Shown here: one piece after another, positions 29,101-40,267 of the stretch | How positions within the stretch are numbered: position 1 is the first letter of the stretch | Layout of the letters: each line of letters opens with the position of its first letter | Assembly: GCA_030867875.1 (NCBI GenBank) | Contig: JAOWCC010001589.1 | Span: 147,657,745-147,721,744 of the forward strand | Direction: 5' to 3' | Length of the DNA stretch: 64,000 bases | Source: Actinernus sp. WN-2022 | Lineage: Eukaryota; Cnidaria; Anthozoa; Actiniaria; Actinernidae | Position numbers and translations under genes: made by a program | The notes under the pieces: model-generated | Seen by the model: the letters and a program-made list of their open reading frames with translations, nothing else | Told to the model about the DNA's origin: nothing | Database searches by the model: none

Positions 29101-32100
29101 TCAATATGCTTCAAAATGATGGCCAACAATCTGCTGATAGTTTCCAGACATGAATGGATTATGTTGGAGAAAGAATTGGAGAAAAAAATCAACATCTTCA
29201 AAAATGGTCAAATCTGTATTTTTTGGACCAGATATCAAAAAATATCAGATTTCTGACAAAAACTAAAAAACCACTCAATATGCTTCAAAATGTTGGCAAA
29301 CAATCTCCTGGTAGCTTGAGAACACAAATGTAGAAAGAATTGAAGAAAAAAATCAACATCTTCAAAAATGGTCAAATCTGTATTTTTTTGACCAGACCGG
29401 GTAGGCAAAAAATGACAGATTTCTGACAAAAACTAAAAAACCACTCAATATGCTTCAAAACGATGGCAAACAATCTGCTGATAGTTAACAGACATGATTG
29501 GATTAAGTTGGAGAAAGAAATGAAGAAAAAAATCAACATCTTCAAAAATGGTCAAATCTGTATTTTTTGGACCAGACCGGGTAGGCAAAAAATATCAGAT
29601 TTCTGACAAAAACTAAAAAACCACTCAACATGCTTCAAAAGGTTGGCAAACAATCTCCTGGTAGCTTGAGAACAGAAATGGATAAAGAATTGAAGAAAAA
29701 ACTCAACATCTTCAAAAATGGTCAAATCTGTATTTTTTGGACCAGACCGGGTAGGCGAAAAATCTCAGATTTCTGACAAAAACTAAAAAACCACTCAAAA
29801 TGCTTCAAAAGGTTCGCAAACAATCTCCTTGTAGCTTCAGAACACAAATGAAATAAGTTGGAGAAAGAATAACAAAAATGCATACTTCACATAAAATTTA
29901 GAGTTTCATGTTTGCACTTACCTCAATTTAGGTCTCCCAACACCTAAACTTGCCCAGAACCAAGCCATTCTGTCCACAAGCACTTCACATCTTTATCCTG
30001 GTAGCATCAGAACACCAATGGATTAAGTTGGAGAAAGAAATGAAGAAATAAATCAACATCTTCAAAAATGGTCAAATCTGTATTTTTTGGACCAGACCGG
30101 GTAGGCAAAAAATATCAGATTTCTGACAAAAACTAAAAAAACACTCAATATGCTTCAAAAGGTTGGCAAACAATCTCCTTGTAGCTTCAGAACACAAATG
30201 AAATAAGTTGGAGAAAGAATAACAAAAATGCATACTTCACATAAAATTTAGAGTTTCATGTTTGCACTTACCTCAATTTAGGTCTCCCAACACCTAAACT
30301 TGCCCAGAACCAAGCCATTCTGTCCACAAGCACTTCACATCTTTATCCTGGTAGCATCAGAACACCAATGGATTAAGTTGGAGAAAGAAATGAAGAAATA
30401 AATCAACATCTTCAAAAATGGTCAAATCTGTATTTTTTGGACCAGACCGGGTAGGCAAAAAATATCAGATTTCTGACAAAAACTAAAAAAACACTCAATA
30501 TGCTTCAAAAGGTTGGCAAACAATCTCCTTGTAGCTTCAGAACACAAATGAAATAAGTTGGAGAAAGAATAACAAAAATGCATACTTCACATAAAATTTA
30601 GAGTTTCATGTTTGCACTTACCTCAATTTAGGTCTCCCAACACCTAAACTTGCCCAGAACCAAGCCATTCTGTCCACAAGCACTTCACATCTTTATCCTG
30701 GTAGCATCAGAACACCAATGGATTAAGTTGGAGAAAGAAATGAAGAAAAAAATCAACATCTTCAAAAATGGTCAAATCTGTATTTTTTTCACCAGACCGG
30801 GTAGTCAAAAAATATCAGATTTCTGACAAAAACTAAAAAACCACTCAATATGCTTCAAAATGATGGCCAACAATCTGCTGATAGTTTCCAGACATGAATG
30901 GATTATGTTGGAGAAAGAATTGGAGAAAAAAATCAACATCTTCAAAAATGGTCAAATCTGTATTTTTTGGACCAGACCGGGTAGGCAAAAAATATCAGAT
31001 TTCTGACAAAAACTAAAAAACCACTCAATATGCTTCAAAATGTTGGCAAACAATCTCCTGGTAGCTTGAGAACACAAATGTAGAAAGAATTGAAGAAAAA
31101 AATCAACATCTTCAAAAATGGTCAAATCTGTATTTTTTTGACCAGACCGGGTAGGCAAAAAATATCAGATTTCTGACAAAAACTAAAAAACCACTCAATA
31201 TGCTTCAAAACGATGGCAAACAATCTGCTGATAGTTAACAGACATGATTGGATTAAGTTGGAGAAAGAAATGAAGAAAAAAAATCAACATCTTCAAAAAT
31301 GGTCAAATCTGTATTTTTTGGACCAGACCGGGTAGGCAAAAAATATCAGATTTCTGACAAAAACTAAAAAACCACTCAACATGCTTCAAAAGGTTGGCAA
31401 ACAATCTCCTGGTAGCTTGAGAACAGAAATGGAGAAAGAATTGAAGAAAAAAATCAACATCTTCAAAAATGGTCAAATCTGTATTTTTTGGACCAGACCG
31501 GGTAGGCGAAAAATCTCAGATTTCTGACAAAAACTAAAAAACCACTCAAAATGCTTCAAAAGGTTCGCAAACAATCTCCTTGTAGCTTCAGAACACAAAT
31601 GAAATAAGTTGGAGAAAGAATAACAAAAATGCATACTTCACATAAAATTTAGAGTTTCATGTTTGCACTTACCTCAATTTAGGTCTCCCAACACCTAAAC
31701 TTGCCCAGAACCAAGCCATTCTGTCCACAAGCACTTCACATCTTTATCCTGGTAGCATCAGAACACCAATGGATTAAGTTGGAGAAAGAAATGAAGAAAT
31801 AAATCAACATCTTCAAAAATGGTCAAATCTGTATTTTTTGGACCAGACCGGGTAGGCAAAAAATATCAGATTTCTGACAAAAACTAAAAAAACACTCAAT
31901 ATGCTTCAAAAGGTTGGCAAACAATCTCCTTGTAGCTTCAGAACACAAATGAAATAAGTTGGAGAAAGAATAACAAAAATGCATACTTCACATAAAATTT
32001 AGAGTTTCATGTTTGCACTTACCTCAATTTAGGTCTCCCAACACCTAAACTTGCCCAGAACCAAGCCATTCTGTCCACAAGCACTTCACATCTTTATCCT

Positions 32101-35100
32101 GGTAGCATCAGAACACCAATGGATTAAGTTGGAGAAAGAAATGAAGAAATAAATCAACATCTTCAAAAATGGTCAAATCTGTATTTTTTGGACCAGACCG
32201 GGTAGGCAAAAAATATCAGATTTCTGACAAAAACTAAAAAAACACTCAATATGCTTCAAAAGGTTGGCAAACAATCTCCTTGTAGCTTCAGAACACAAAT
32301 GAAATAAGTTGGAGAAAGAATAACAAAAATGCATACTTCACATAAAATTTAGAGTTTCATGTTTGCACTTACCTCAATTTAGGTCTCCCAACACCTAAAC
32401 TTGCCCAGAACCAAGCCATTCTGTCCACAAGCACTTCACATCTTTATCCTGGTAGCATCAGAACACCAATGGATTAAGTTGGAGAAAGAATTGAAGAAAA
32501 AAAATCAACATCTTCAAAAATGGTCAAATCTGTATTTTTTTGACCAGACCGGGTAGGCAAAAAATGTCAGATTTCTGACAAAAACTAAAAAACCACTCAA
32601 TATGCTTCAAAACGATGGCAAACAATCTGCTGATAGTTAACAGACATGATTGGATTAAGTTGGAGAAAGAAATGAAGAAAAAAATCAACATCTTCAAAAA
32701 TGGTCAAATCTGTATTTTTTTTACCAGACCGGGTAGGCAAAAAATGTCAGATTTCTGACAAAAACTAAAAAACCACTCAATATGCTTCAAAACGATGGCA
32801 AACAATCTGCTGGTAGTTAACAGACATGATTGGATTAAGTTGGAGAAAGAAATGAAGAAAAAAATCAACATCTTCAAAAATGGTCAAATCTGTATTTTTT
32901 GGACCAGACCGGGTAGGCAAAAAATATCAGATTTCTGACAAAAACTAAAAAACCACTCAACATGCTTCAAAAGGTTGGCAAACAATCTCCTGGTAGCTTG
33001 AGAACAGAAATGGAGAAAGAATTGAAGAAAAAACTCAACATCTTCAAAAATGGTCAAATCTGTATTTTTTGGACCAGACCGGGTAGGCGAAAAATCTCAG
33101 ATTTCTGACAAAAACTAAAAAACCACTCAAAATGCTTCAAAATGATGGCAAACAATCTCCTGGTAGCTTCAGAACACAAATGAAATAAGTTGGAGAAAGA
33201 ATAACAAAAATGCATACTTCACATAAAATTTAGAGTTTCATGTTTGCACTTACCTCAATTTAGGTCTCCCAACACCTAAACTTGCCCAGAACCAAGCCAT
33301 TCTGTCCACAAGCACTTCACATCTTTATCCTGGTAGCATCAGAACACCAATGGATTAAGTTGGAGAAAGAAATGAAGAAAAAAATCAACATCTTCAAAAA
33401 TGGTCAAATCTGTATTTTTTTCACCAGACCGGGTAGGCAAAAAATATCAGATTTCTGACAAAAACTAAAAAACCACTCAATATGCTTCAAAATGATGGCC
33501 AACAATCTGCTGATAGTTTCCAGACATGAATGGATTATGTTGGAGAAAGAATTGGAGAAAAAAATCAACATCTTCAAAAATGGTCAAATCTGTATTTTTT
33601 GGACCAGACCGGGTAGGCAAAAAATATCAGATTTCTGACAAAAACTAAAAAAACACTCAATATGCTTCAAAATGATGGCAAACAATCTGCTGATAGTTAA
33701 CAGACATGATTGGATTAAGTTGGAGAAAGAAATGAAGAAAAAAAATCAACATCTTCAAAAATGGTCAAATCTGTATTTTTTTGACCAGACCGGGTAGGCA
33801 AAAAATATCAGATTTCTGACAAAAACTAAAAAACAACTCAATATGCTTCAAAATGATGGCCAACAATCTGCTGATAGTTTCCAGACATGAATGGATTATG
33901 TTGGAGAAAGAATTGGAGAAAAAAATCAACATCTTCAAAAATGGTCAAATCTGTATATTTTGGACCAGACCGGGTAGGCAAAAAATATCAGATTTCTGAC
34001 AAAAACTAAAAAACCACTCAATATGCTTCAAAATGATGGCAAACAATCTGCTGATAGTTAACAGACATGATTGGATTAAGTTGGAGAAAGAATTGAAGAA
34101 AAAATCAACATCTTCAAAAATGGTCAAATCTGTATTTTTTGGACCAGACCGGGTAGGCGAAAAATCTCAGATTTCTGACAAAAACTAAAAAACCACTCAA
34201 AATGCTTCAAAATGATGGCAAACAATCTCCTGGTAGCTTCAGAACACAAATGAAATAAGTTGGAGAAAGAATAACAAAAATGCATACTTCACATAAAATT
34301 TAGAGTTTCGTGTTTGCACTTACCTCAATTTAGGTCTCCCAACACCTAAACTTGCCCAGAACCAAGCCATTCTGTCCACAAGCACTTCACATCTTTATCC
34401 TGGTAGCATCAGAACACCAATGGATTAAGTTGGAGAAAGAATTGAAGAAAAAAATCAACATCTTCAAAAATGGTCAAATCTGTATTTTTTTGACCAGACC
34501 GGGTAGGCAAAAAATGTCAGATTTCTGACAAAAACTAAAAAAACACTCAATATGCTTCAAAACGATGGCAAACAATCTGCTGATAGTTAACAGACATGAT
34601 TGGATTAAGTTGGAGAAAGAAATGAAGAAAAAAATCAACATCTTCAAAAATGGTCAAATCTGTATTTTTTTTACCAGACCGGGTAGGCAAAAAATGTCAG
34701 ATTTCTGACAAAAACTGAAAAACCACTCAATATGCTTCAAAACGATGGCAAACAATCTGCTGATAGTTAACAGACATGATTGGATTAAGTTGGAGAAATA
34801 AATGAAGAAAAAAATCAACATCTTCAAAAATGGTCAAATCTGTATTTTTTGGACCAGACCGGGTAGGCAAAAAATATCAGATTTCTGACAAAAACTAAAA
34901 AACCACTCAATATGCTTCAAAAGGTTGGCAAACAATCTCCTGGTAGCTTGAGAACAGAAATGGAGAAAGAATTGAAGAAAAAAATCAACATCTTCAAAAA
35001 TGGCCAAATCTGTATTTTTTGGACCAGACCGGGTAGGCAAAAAATATCAGATTTCTGACAAAAACTAAAAAAACACTCAATATGCTTCAAAATGATGGCC

Positions 35101-37296
35101 AACAATCTGCTGATAGTTAACAGACATGATTGGATTAAGTTGGAGAAAGAAATGAAGAAAAAAAATCAACATCTTCAAAAATGGTCAAATCTGTATTTTT
35201 TTGACCAGACCGGGTAGGCAAAAAATATCAGATTTCTGACAAAAACTAAAAAACCACTCAATATGCTTCAAAATGATGGCCAACAATCTGCTGATAGTTT
35301 CCAGACATGAATGGATTATGTTGGAGAAAGAATTGGAGAAAAAAATCAACATCTTCAAAAATGGTCAAATCTGTATTTTTTGGACCAGACCGGGTAGGCA
35401 AAAAATATAAGATTTCTGACAAAAACTAAAAAACCACTCAATATGCTTCAAAATGATGGCAAACAATCTGCTGATAGTTAACAGACATGATTGGATTAAG
35501 TTGGAGAAAGAATTGAAGAAAAAATCAACATCTTCAAAAATGGTCAAATCTGTATTTTTTGGACCAGACCGGGTAGGCGAAAAATCTCAGATTTCTGACA
35601 AAAACTAAAAAACCACTCAAAATGCTTCAAAATGATGGCAAACAATCTCCTGGTAGCTTCAGAACACAAATGAAATAAGTTGGAGAAAGAATAACAAAAA
35701 TGCATACTTCACATAAAATTTAGAGTTTCATGTTTGCACTTACCTCAATTTAGGTCTCCCAACACCTAAACTTGCCCAGAACCACGCCATTCTGTCCACA
35801 AGCACTTCACATCTTTATCCTGGTAGCATCAGAACACCAATGGATTAAGTTGGAGAAAGAAATGAAGAAAAAAATCAACATCTTCAAAAATGGTCAAATC
35901 TGTATTTTTTTCACCAGACCGGGTAGGCAAAAAATATCAGATTTCTGACAAAAACTAAAAAACCACTCAATATGCTTCAAAATGATGGCCAACAATCTGC
36001 TGATAGTTTCCAGACATGAATGGATTATGTTGGAGAAAGAATTGGAGAAAAAAATCAACATCTTCAAAAATGGTCAAATCTGTATTTTTTGGACCAGACC
36101 GGGTAGGCAAAAAATGTCAGATTTCTGACAAAAACTAAAAAACCACTCAATATGCTTCAAAACGATGGCAAACAATCTGCTGATAGTTAACAGACATGAT
36201 TGGATTAAGTTGGAGAAAGAAATGAAGAAAAAAATCAACATCTTCAAAAATGGTCAAATCTGTATTTTTTGGACCAGACCGGGTAGGCAAAAAATATCAG
36301 ATTTCTGACAAAAACTAAAAAAACACTCAATATGCTTCAAAATGATGGCAAACAATCTGCTGATAGTTAACAGACATGATTGGATTAAGTTGGAGAAAGA
36401 AATGAAGAAAAAAAATCAACATCTTCAAAAATGGTCAAATCTGTATTTTTTTGACCAGACCGGGTAGGCAAAAAATATCAGATTTCTGACAAAAACTAAA
36501 AAACCACTCAATATGCTTCAAAATGATGGCAAACAATCTGCTGATAGTTAACAGACATGATTGGATTAAGTTGGAGAAAGAATTGAAGAAAAAATCAACA
36601 TCTTCAAAAATGGTCAAATCTGTATTTTTTGGACCAGACCGGGTAGGCGAAAAATCTCAGATTTCTGACAAAAACTAAAAAACCACTCAAAATGCTTCAA
36701 AATGATGGCAAACAATCTCCTGGTAGCTTCAGAACACAAATGAAATAAGTTGGAGAAAGAATAACAAAAATGCATACTTCACATAAAATTTAGAGTTTCA
36801 TGTTTGCACTTACCTCAATTTAGGTCTCCCAACACCTAAACTTGCCCAGAACCACGCCATTCTGTCCACAAGCACTTCACATCTTTATCCTGGTAGCATC
36901 AGAACACCAATGGATTAAGTTGGAGAAAGAAATGAAGAAAAAAATCAACATCTTCAAAAATGGTCAAATCTGTATTTTTTTCACCAGACCGGGTAGGCAA
37001 AAAATATCAGATTTCTGACAAAAACTAAAAAACCACTCAATATGGTTCAAAAGGTTGGCAAACAATCTCCTGGTAGCTTGAGAACAGAAATGGAGAAAGA
37101 ATTGAAGAAAAAAATCAACATCTTCAAAAAAAAACACTCAAAATGATGGCAAACAATCTCCTGGTAGCTTCAGAACACAAATGAAATAAGTTGGAGAAAG
37201 AATAACAAAAATGCATACTTCACATAAAATTTAGAGTTTCATGTTTGCACTTACCTCAATTTAGGTCTCCCAACACCTAAACTTGCCCAGAACCAA

Positions 37297-37302
37297 GCCA
37301 TT
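37297..37302 (+). repeat. Target site duplication, left copy (GCCATT)
   Basis: GCCATT immediately precedes the left TIR and is repeated directly after the right TIR. Undisturbed satellite units read CAAGCCATTCTGTCC, so one copy is the original target. Six-base duplications are the hallmark of Polinton integration. Confidence 0.97.
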
Positions 37303-37438
37303 AGTAGTATAGAGGGTGGGGGCACCGGACCATTTCAATCTCTTCGAGATCGAAATAATCCGTTGTCGACCTCAAAGAAGGTCTCGACCTCAAAGAAGGT
37401 CTCAACCTCGAAGGTCTCTCCCCACCCTCGATACTACT
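37303..37438 (+). other. Subterminal hairpin-capable segment in left TIR
   Basis: The first 19 bases (37303-37321) are complementary to 37420-37438 with one mismatch, so the outer ~136 bp of the TIR could fold into a stem. A smaller nested inverted pair, ATTTCAATCTC / GAGATCGAAAT with one mismatch, lies just inside. The same layout is mirrored at the right end. A role in integrase binding or protein-primed replication origins is inference. Confidence 0.7.
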
Positions 37439-37662
37439 GTACTACTGTACTACTATCCTTGGAATTATTTAGGGCCTGGTCAATTTAGGGCGTGGTCGAA
37501 TTCTTGAAGTTCTTCATAACCGGTTTAACCAGTTCAATCTTTGGATGTCAAATTCTTGGAAATCTCCATAGCCGGTTTCAATCTTTGGATGTCGAATTCT
37601 TGGAAATCTCCATAACTGGTTTCAATCTTTGGATATCGAATTCTTCTCTTCATTCTTCTCTT
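37303..37662 (+). repeat. Left terminal inverted repeat (360 bp)
   Basis: It matches the reverse complement of 52985-53329 with only two substitutions, one extra 18-bp unit (GACCTCAAAGAAGGTCTC is present twice here, once on the right) and a 3-bp gap. Internal structure includes short TACTACTG repeats (~37432-37455) and a ~44-bp unit repeated about three times at ~37497-37645. Short open frames inside it (37316-37507, 37492-37686) are not genes. Confidence 0.97.
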
Positions 37663-37889
37663 ACTATAGTATTCAACTTTTCATAGTTGCATTCTAGGCT
37701 ATCCATTCTAATGGCTTCATTGCCTTGCCTGCTATCCGCTATTGCCATATATTGGCTTCTGCGAGTTTCTTCTATATTATTTTCCTTTCTTTCTATTTCA
37801 TAGTGCGTTCGAGGTATCCTGCATCTTCTCTATGTAATGGATGCTGGTGTATGGTACTCTATATTTAATATCTAATATAGTAGTATAGG
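37663..37889. other. Subterminal non-coding segment
   Basis: 227 bp lie between the TIR and the first gene. No gene is seen. The sequence is T-rich and ends in the promoter-like stretch directly before the 37890 ATG. Confidence 0.7.
37873..37889 (+). promoter_or_regulatory. Promoter-like motif before the VLTF3-like gene
   Basis: TAATATAGTAGTATAGG abuts the ATG at 37890 and fits the element-wide TAA(C/T)nATA..TATA pattern. Confidence 0.5.
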
Positions 37890-38486
37890 ATGAACTGCAA
37901 TTCAGAAATCCATGATGAGATGAAAGACTTTGGAGAGTTGTGTCCTTTCTGCAATGAGCGATTGATAGATTACGTACGCAAGAAAGAGAGTGAGTCGTGT
38001 TGTGGCAATACAGAGATAATTAATGATAATGGTATGTATGTTTGCCAAAGCTGTGGTGTAGTTCATTCATATCGTTTGGTGAATGGATATATCGATTACT
38101 ACGAAAATAGGTGCCGAATGAGACGTAAGTCTATCTACCATAGGAAATACCATATTGACAATATATTCATTGCGAAATTTGATTTACGATATGGTGAGTG
38201 CATTGATATTCGTAGGATGTTCAATGAATTCGAAAGTGCTATTGATGTTATATTGAAACGGAAGAGGTATCCAATACTAGATTTCGTGTTCTATAAGTTG
38301 TTCGAAATGAAGTTTCGCGAATCTGGAATCGATAACTATCGCATCCATATGCAAAAGTGTACTAGGTACATATCGAAGATTACAGTTAAACGATATGTTA
38401 GGATATGGAAGAAGATCTGTGATATGAATGAATGGTTATACATAGAGACTCATAATGGTGTTTTTGCAAGAAGTGAAGATAATTGA
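37890..38486 (+). CDS. Zinc-ribbon protein, VLTF3-like late transcription factor candidate
   Basis: 198 residues. The N-terminal third is cysteine-rich: C18-x2-C21, a C37-C38 pair, then C52-x2-C55 followed by GVV, which resembles a TFIIB-type zinc ribbon. After a YIDYYEN stretch comes a basic segment with YHRKYHI (about 83-89), similar to the Y-x-R-x-x-H-F signature of poxvirus VLTF3-like proteins known from large DNA viruses and some Polintons. The helical C-terminal half (about 95-180, with RKRYPILDF) also fits. The likely role is activating late genes in the element's own transcription programme, which matches the shared promoter motif found here. Family assignment is from memory of the pattern; a generic TFIIB-like zinc-ribbon protein is the alternative. 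It is the only plus-strand gene left of the divergent promoter. Confidence 0.6.
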   Translation: MNCNSEIHDEMKDFGELCPFCNERLIDYVRKKESESCCGNTEIINDNGMYVCQSCGVVHSYRLVNGYIDYYENRCRMRRKSIYHRKYHIDNIFIAKFDLRYGECIDIRRMFNEFESAIDVILKRKRYPILDFVFYKLFEMKFRESGIDNYRIHMQKCTRYISKITVKRYVRIWKKICDMNEWLYIETHNGVFARSEDN

Positions 38487-38497
38487 TATGGCAATGA

Positions 38498-38995
38498 TCA
38501 ACTAGTTGCGTACTTCTTGTTGTATCTCTCTCTGAATCTATCAACTAGTGGACATAGGTCACTAACTTGATCGTCCAACCAGTTCAACTCTAATGTAAAT
38601 CTTTCGATGTCGAGTTCTTCTCCACGCAGATATGCCCTTATTTTATTCAAGATCTTCTGATATGATGTGTACGCAAATTTGCTCATTTCCGTCTTCCTAT
38701 TGTAGTTTTTCATTTTTAGTAGTCCTTGAAGCAATAGTCCTGATCCCGATATTGTACCGAGAATGATTGGATTTAGTGTTATAGACCCAATGATTACGCC
38801 TGTACTTGTGAGACCAATTGACGATAAGTGTAGAATTGTATTAACCTTCTTGAATCGTTTGTATGCTTGCTTGTGGTAGAAGCATTTTTTGTGGTAGTGA
38901 GAATACAGGTTTTTTAGCATTTCGACATCTGCTTCACTCAAGTCCTTGTCTATATGATTGAAGTTGAATATGTCTACTTTCAACGTCTTTGCCAT
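38498..38995 (-). CDS. Two-helix membrane protein (SLATT-like), Polinton accessory gene
   Basis: 165 residues. A soluble N-terminal helix (about 20-50, rich in K, H and Y) is followed by two hydrophobic segments at about 52-72 and 74-95 separated by a short SITLNP turn, then a long helical C-terminal domain with RGEELDIERF and LCPLVDRF motifs. The 2TM-plus-helices layout resembles SLATT-type proteins, and I recall similar proteins in invertebrate Polintons, but no function is established. It could sit in a host membrane and aid egress or entry, or act as a pore; this is inference. It faces the VLTF3-like gene convergently with only 11 bp between their stops, and lies directly downstream of the 39007-40167 gene, whose stop codon overlaps its promoter motif. 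Confidence 0.75.
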   Translation of the reverse strand: MAKTLKVDIFNFNHIDKDLSEADVEMLKNLYSHYHKKCFYHKQAYKRFKKVNTILHLSSIGLTSTGVIIGSITLNPIILGTISGSGLLLQGLLKMKNYNRKTEMSKFAYTSYQKILNKIRAYLRGEELDIERFTLELNWLDDQVSDLCPLVDRFRERYNKKYATS

Positions 38996-39010
38996 ATAGC
39001 TATACGTTAC
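38996..39010 (-). promoter_or_regulatory. Promoter-like motif before the 2TM gene, overlapping upstream stop
   Basis: On the minus strand GTAACGTATAGCTAT runs straight into the ATG. The TAA in it is also the stop codon of the upstream gene (39007-39009). Confidence 0.6.
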
Positions 39011-40167
39011 ATAAATTGTTGATACATCTGTTTGTATTCGTCGTCGTCAATCAAGCCATCGTTAGAAAGCTTATTGAGTATCTCGACGGCTTCGTTAGAA
39101 AGTTCGATACTATTGTTTCCAGCGTTTTTCGATGCTATTATTAACTCTAGTCTTTCACATAGCTCATTCGGGTTGTTGTAGTACTTTATTCGACTTTTGT
39201 TACAACCACCTGATTTTTTCGTTCCTAAGTCGATCTTACCACTTTTAGACGTATATGGAGAGATTCCCGAGAGCTTAATCAGCTTGTTGAATATCCTTTG
39301 AGCATCATCAGTGTACAGTCTTCTAGGATTGTAGCGTTTCGTTAGCAACTCCATAAATGAATTATCGACCTTATGGTTTAGTATCTTCTTACCACTACCA
39401 TTGTAAGCCTCTAATCTCATCTCTAATAATTTAGCTGGATCGATATACAAATTTCCAAACGTATAATCGGACCCTATTTTTAGACCTGTGCCTGTCGTTT
39501 TCTTAGATGACTTTGGCGTTTCTATGACGTCCTCATCTGGTACGAATACGACTTCCTTCTCTGGTGTCTTTAGTTTTCGCACTTCTTTCAAGTACTTGCT
39601 TGCTGCTAATTTTTGATTGCCTAGTATCTTTATTGTCGTGGGTGATTTAGATGATTTGATTTGCTTGTTCAGTATCGTTATGGCATTTTGTATTAAGTAT
39701 TCTGAAGGTATGTCTTTTAAGCTTGGATCGAACCCTAGTTTTTCTAGTCGTTTAGATTCTTGTGCTCCAAAAATTGGTTTTGTACCATCAACGGCTCCTT
39801 TGTCGTTCTCTTCGTCTTCATCTTCGTCTTCCTCGTAATGCGATGGCAGTTTACCAATCCACGATTCTAAGCCTTTAGTAGATCCTTGTGTTGAGATGGC
39901 TTCACTAAGTGTATCGATTGCTCCAGTGATGTTCTCTTGGTTTTCTTGTAGCTGTTCAATCATCTCATCTTGTTTCTTATCAGCCAATTTCTGCGCCTTT
40001 TCAACTGAAGCTGTTACGGGTTGGTATAGCTTTTCGCCAGCTTCTCGTAATGATTGATCACCTAGCTTTTTATTGAGTAATCGTTTCTTTAAGATTCGCC
40101 TATTTTTCAAGAATTCGTTAATTAAGCTTGCTCTTTCTTCTACTGTCTTAATAGTTCTGAACGACAT
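39007..40167 (-). CDS. Conserved Polinton protein of unknown function, coiled-coil N-terminus
   Basis: 386 residues. The N-terminal ~100 residues are charged and helical, probably coiled coil (LADKKQDEMIEQLQENQENI). A very acidic run (EEDEDEDEEND, about 112-122) follows. The C-terminal region contains FGNLYID, then LLTKRYNPRRLYTDDAQRIF and a final RLELIIASKNAGNNSIEL segment. I recognise this C-terminal pattern as recurring in invertebrate Polinton proteins (DUF8207-like), but the role is not known. Position beside the packaging ATPase and the coiled coil suggest a virion or packaging role, which is inference. The start is the first ATG after a strong promoter-like motif. Confidence 0.8.
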   Translation of the reverse strand: MSFRTIKTVEERASLINEFLKNRRILKKRLLNKKLGDQSLREAGEKLYQPVTASVEKAQKLADKKQDEMIEQLQENQENITGAIDTLSEAISTQGSTKGLESWIGKLPSHYEEDEDEDEENDKGAVDGTKPIFGAQESKRLEKLGFDPSLKDIPSEYLIQNAITILNKQIKSSKSPTTIKILGNQKLAASKYLKEVRKLKTPEKEVVFVPDEDVIETPKSSKKTTGTGLKIGSDYTFGNLYIDPAKLLEMRLEAYNGSGKKILNHKVDNSFMELLTKRYNPRRLYTDDAQRIFNKLIKLSGISPYTSKSGKIDLGTKKSGGCNKSRIKYYNNPNELCERLELIIASKNAGNNSIELSNEAVEILNKLSNDGLIDDDEYKQMYQQFM

Positions 40168-40186
40168 ACGTATACATATTAGTTAC
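40168..40186 (-). promoter_or_regulatory. Promoter-like motif before the 39007-40167 gene
   Basis: On the minus strand GTAACTAATATGTATACGT directly precedes the ATG. It is one of the best matches to the shared motif and carries the TATACG form. Confidence 0.6.
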
Positions 40187-40267
40187 ATAATTCGTTACTC
40201 TAAGTTAGCGTAACTTTTTGAAATCGTATGTAAATCACACGAAAACCCTCGAATTCTCATTCTCTAA

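Larger units (their letters stand above)
1..37302. repeat. Left satellite array (170/180-bp monomers, ~350-bp dimers, higher-order repeats)
   Basis: This is tandemly repeated AT-rich DNA with no recognisable gene. Monomers share a core that includes CATCTTCAAAAATGGTCAAA and CCAGACCGGGTAGGC. Three monomer endings recur: a ~170-bp form with CTGGTAGCTTGAGAACA, a ~180-bp form with GATAGTTAACAGACATGATT, and a ~180-bp form with GATAGTTTCCAGACATGAAT. A fourth, ~350-bp unit carries an unrelated ~170-bp segment containing TTTAGGTCTCCCAACACC. Blocks repeat at about 350, 1050, 2450 and 4840 bp. Dispersed short ORFs on both strands are by-products of the repeat. The structure resembles centromeric or heterochromatic satellite, but location cannot be judged from sequence alone. 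Confidence 0.97.

Noticed and set aside
1..37302. CRISPR-like array
   Set aside because: Repeats are 170-350 bp with no short repeat/unique spacer alternation, and the context is eukaryotic.
37316..37686. Open frames over the left TIR (37316-37507, 37492-37686) and the mirrored one at 52970-53155
   Set aside because: They lie within the inverted repeats, mirror each other because of the TIR, and translate subrepeats.
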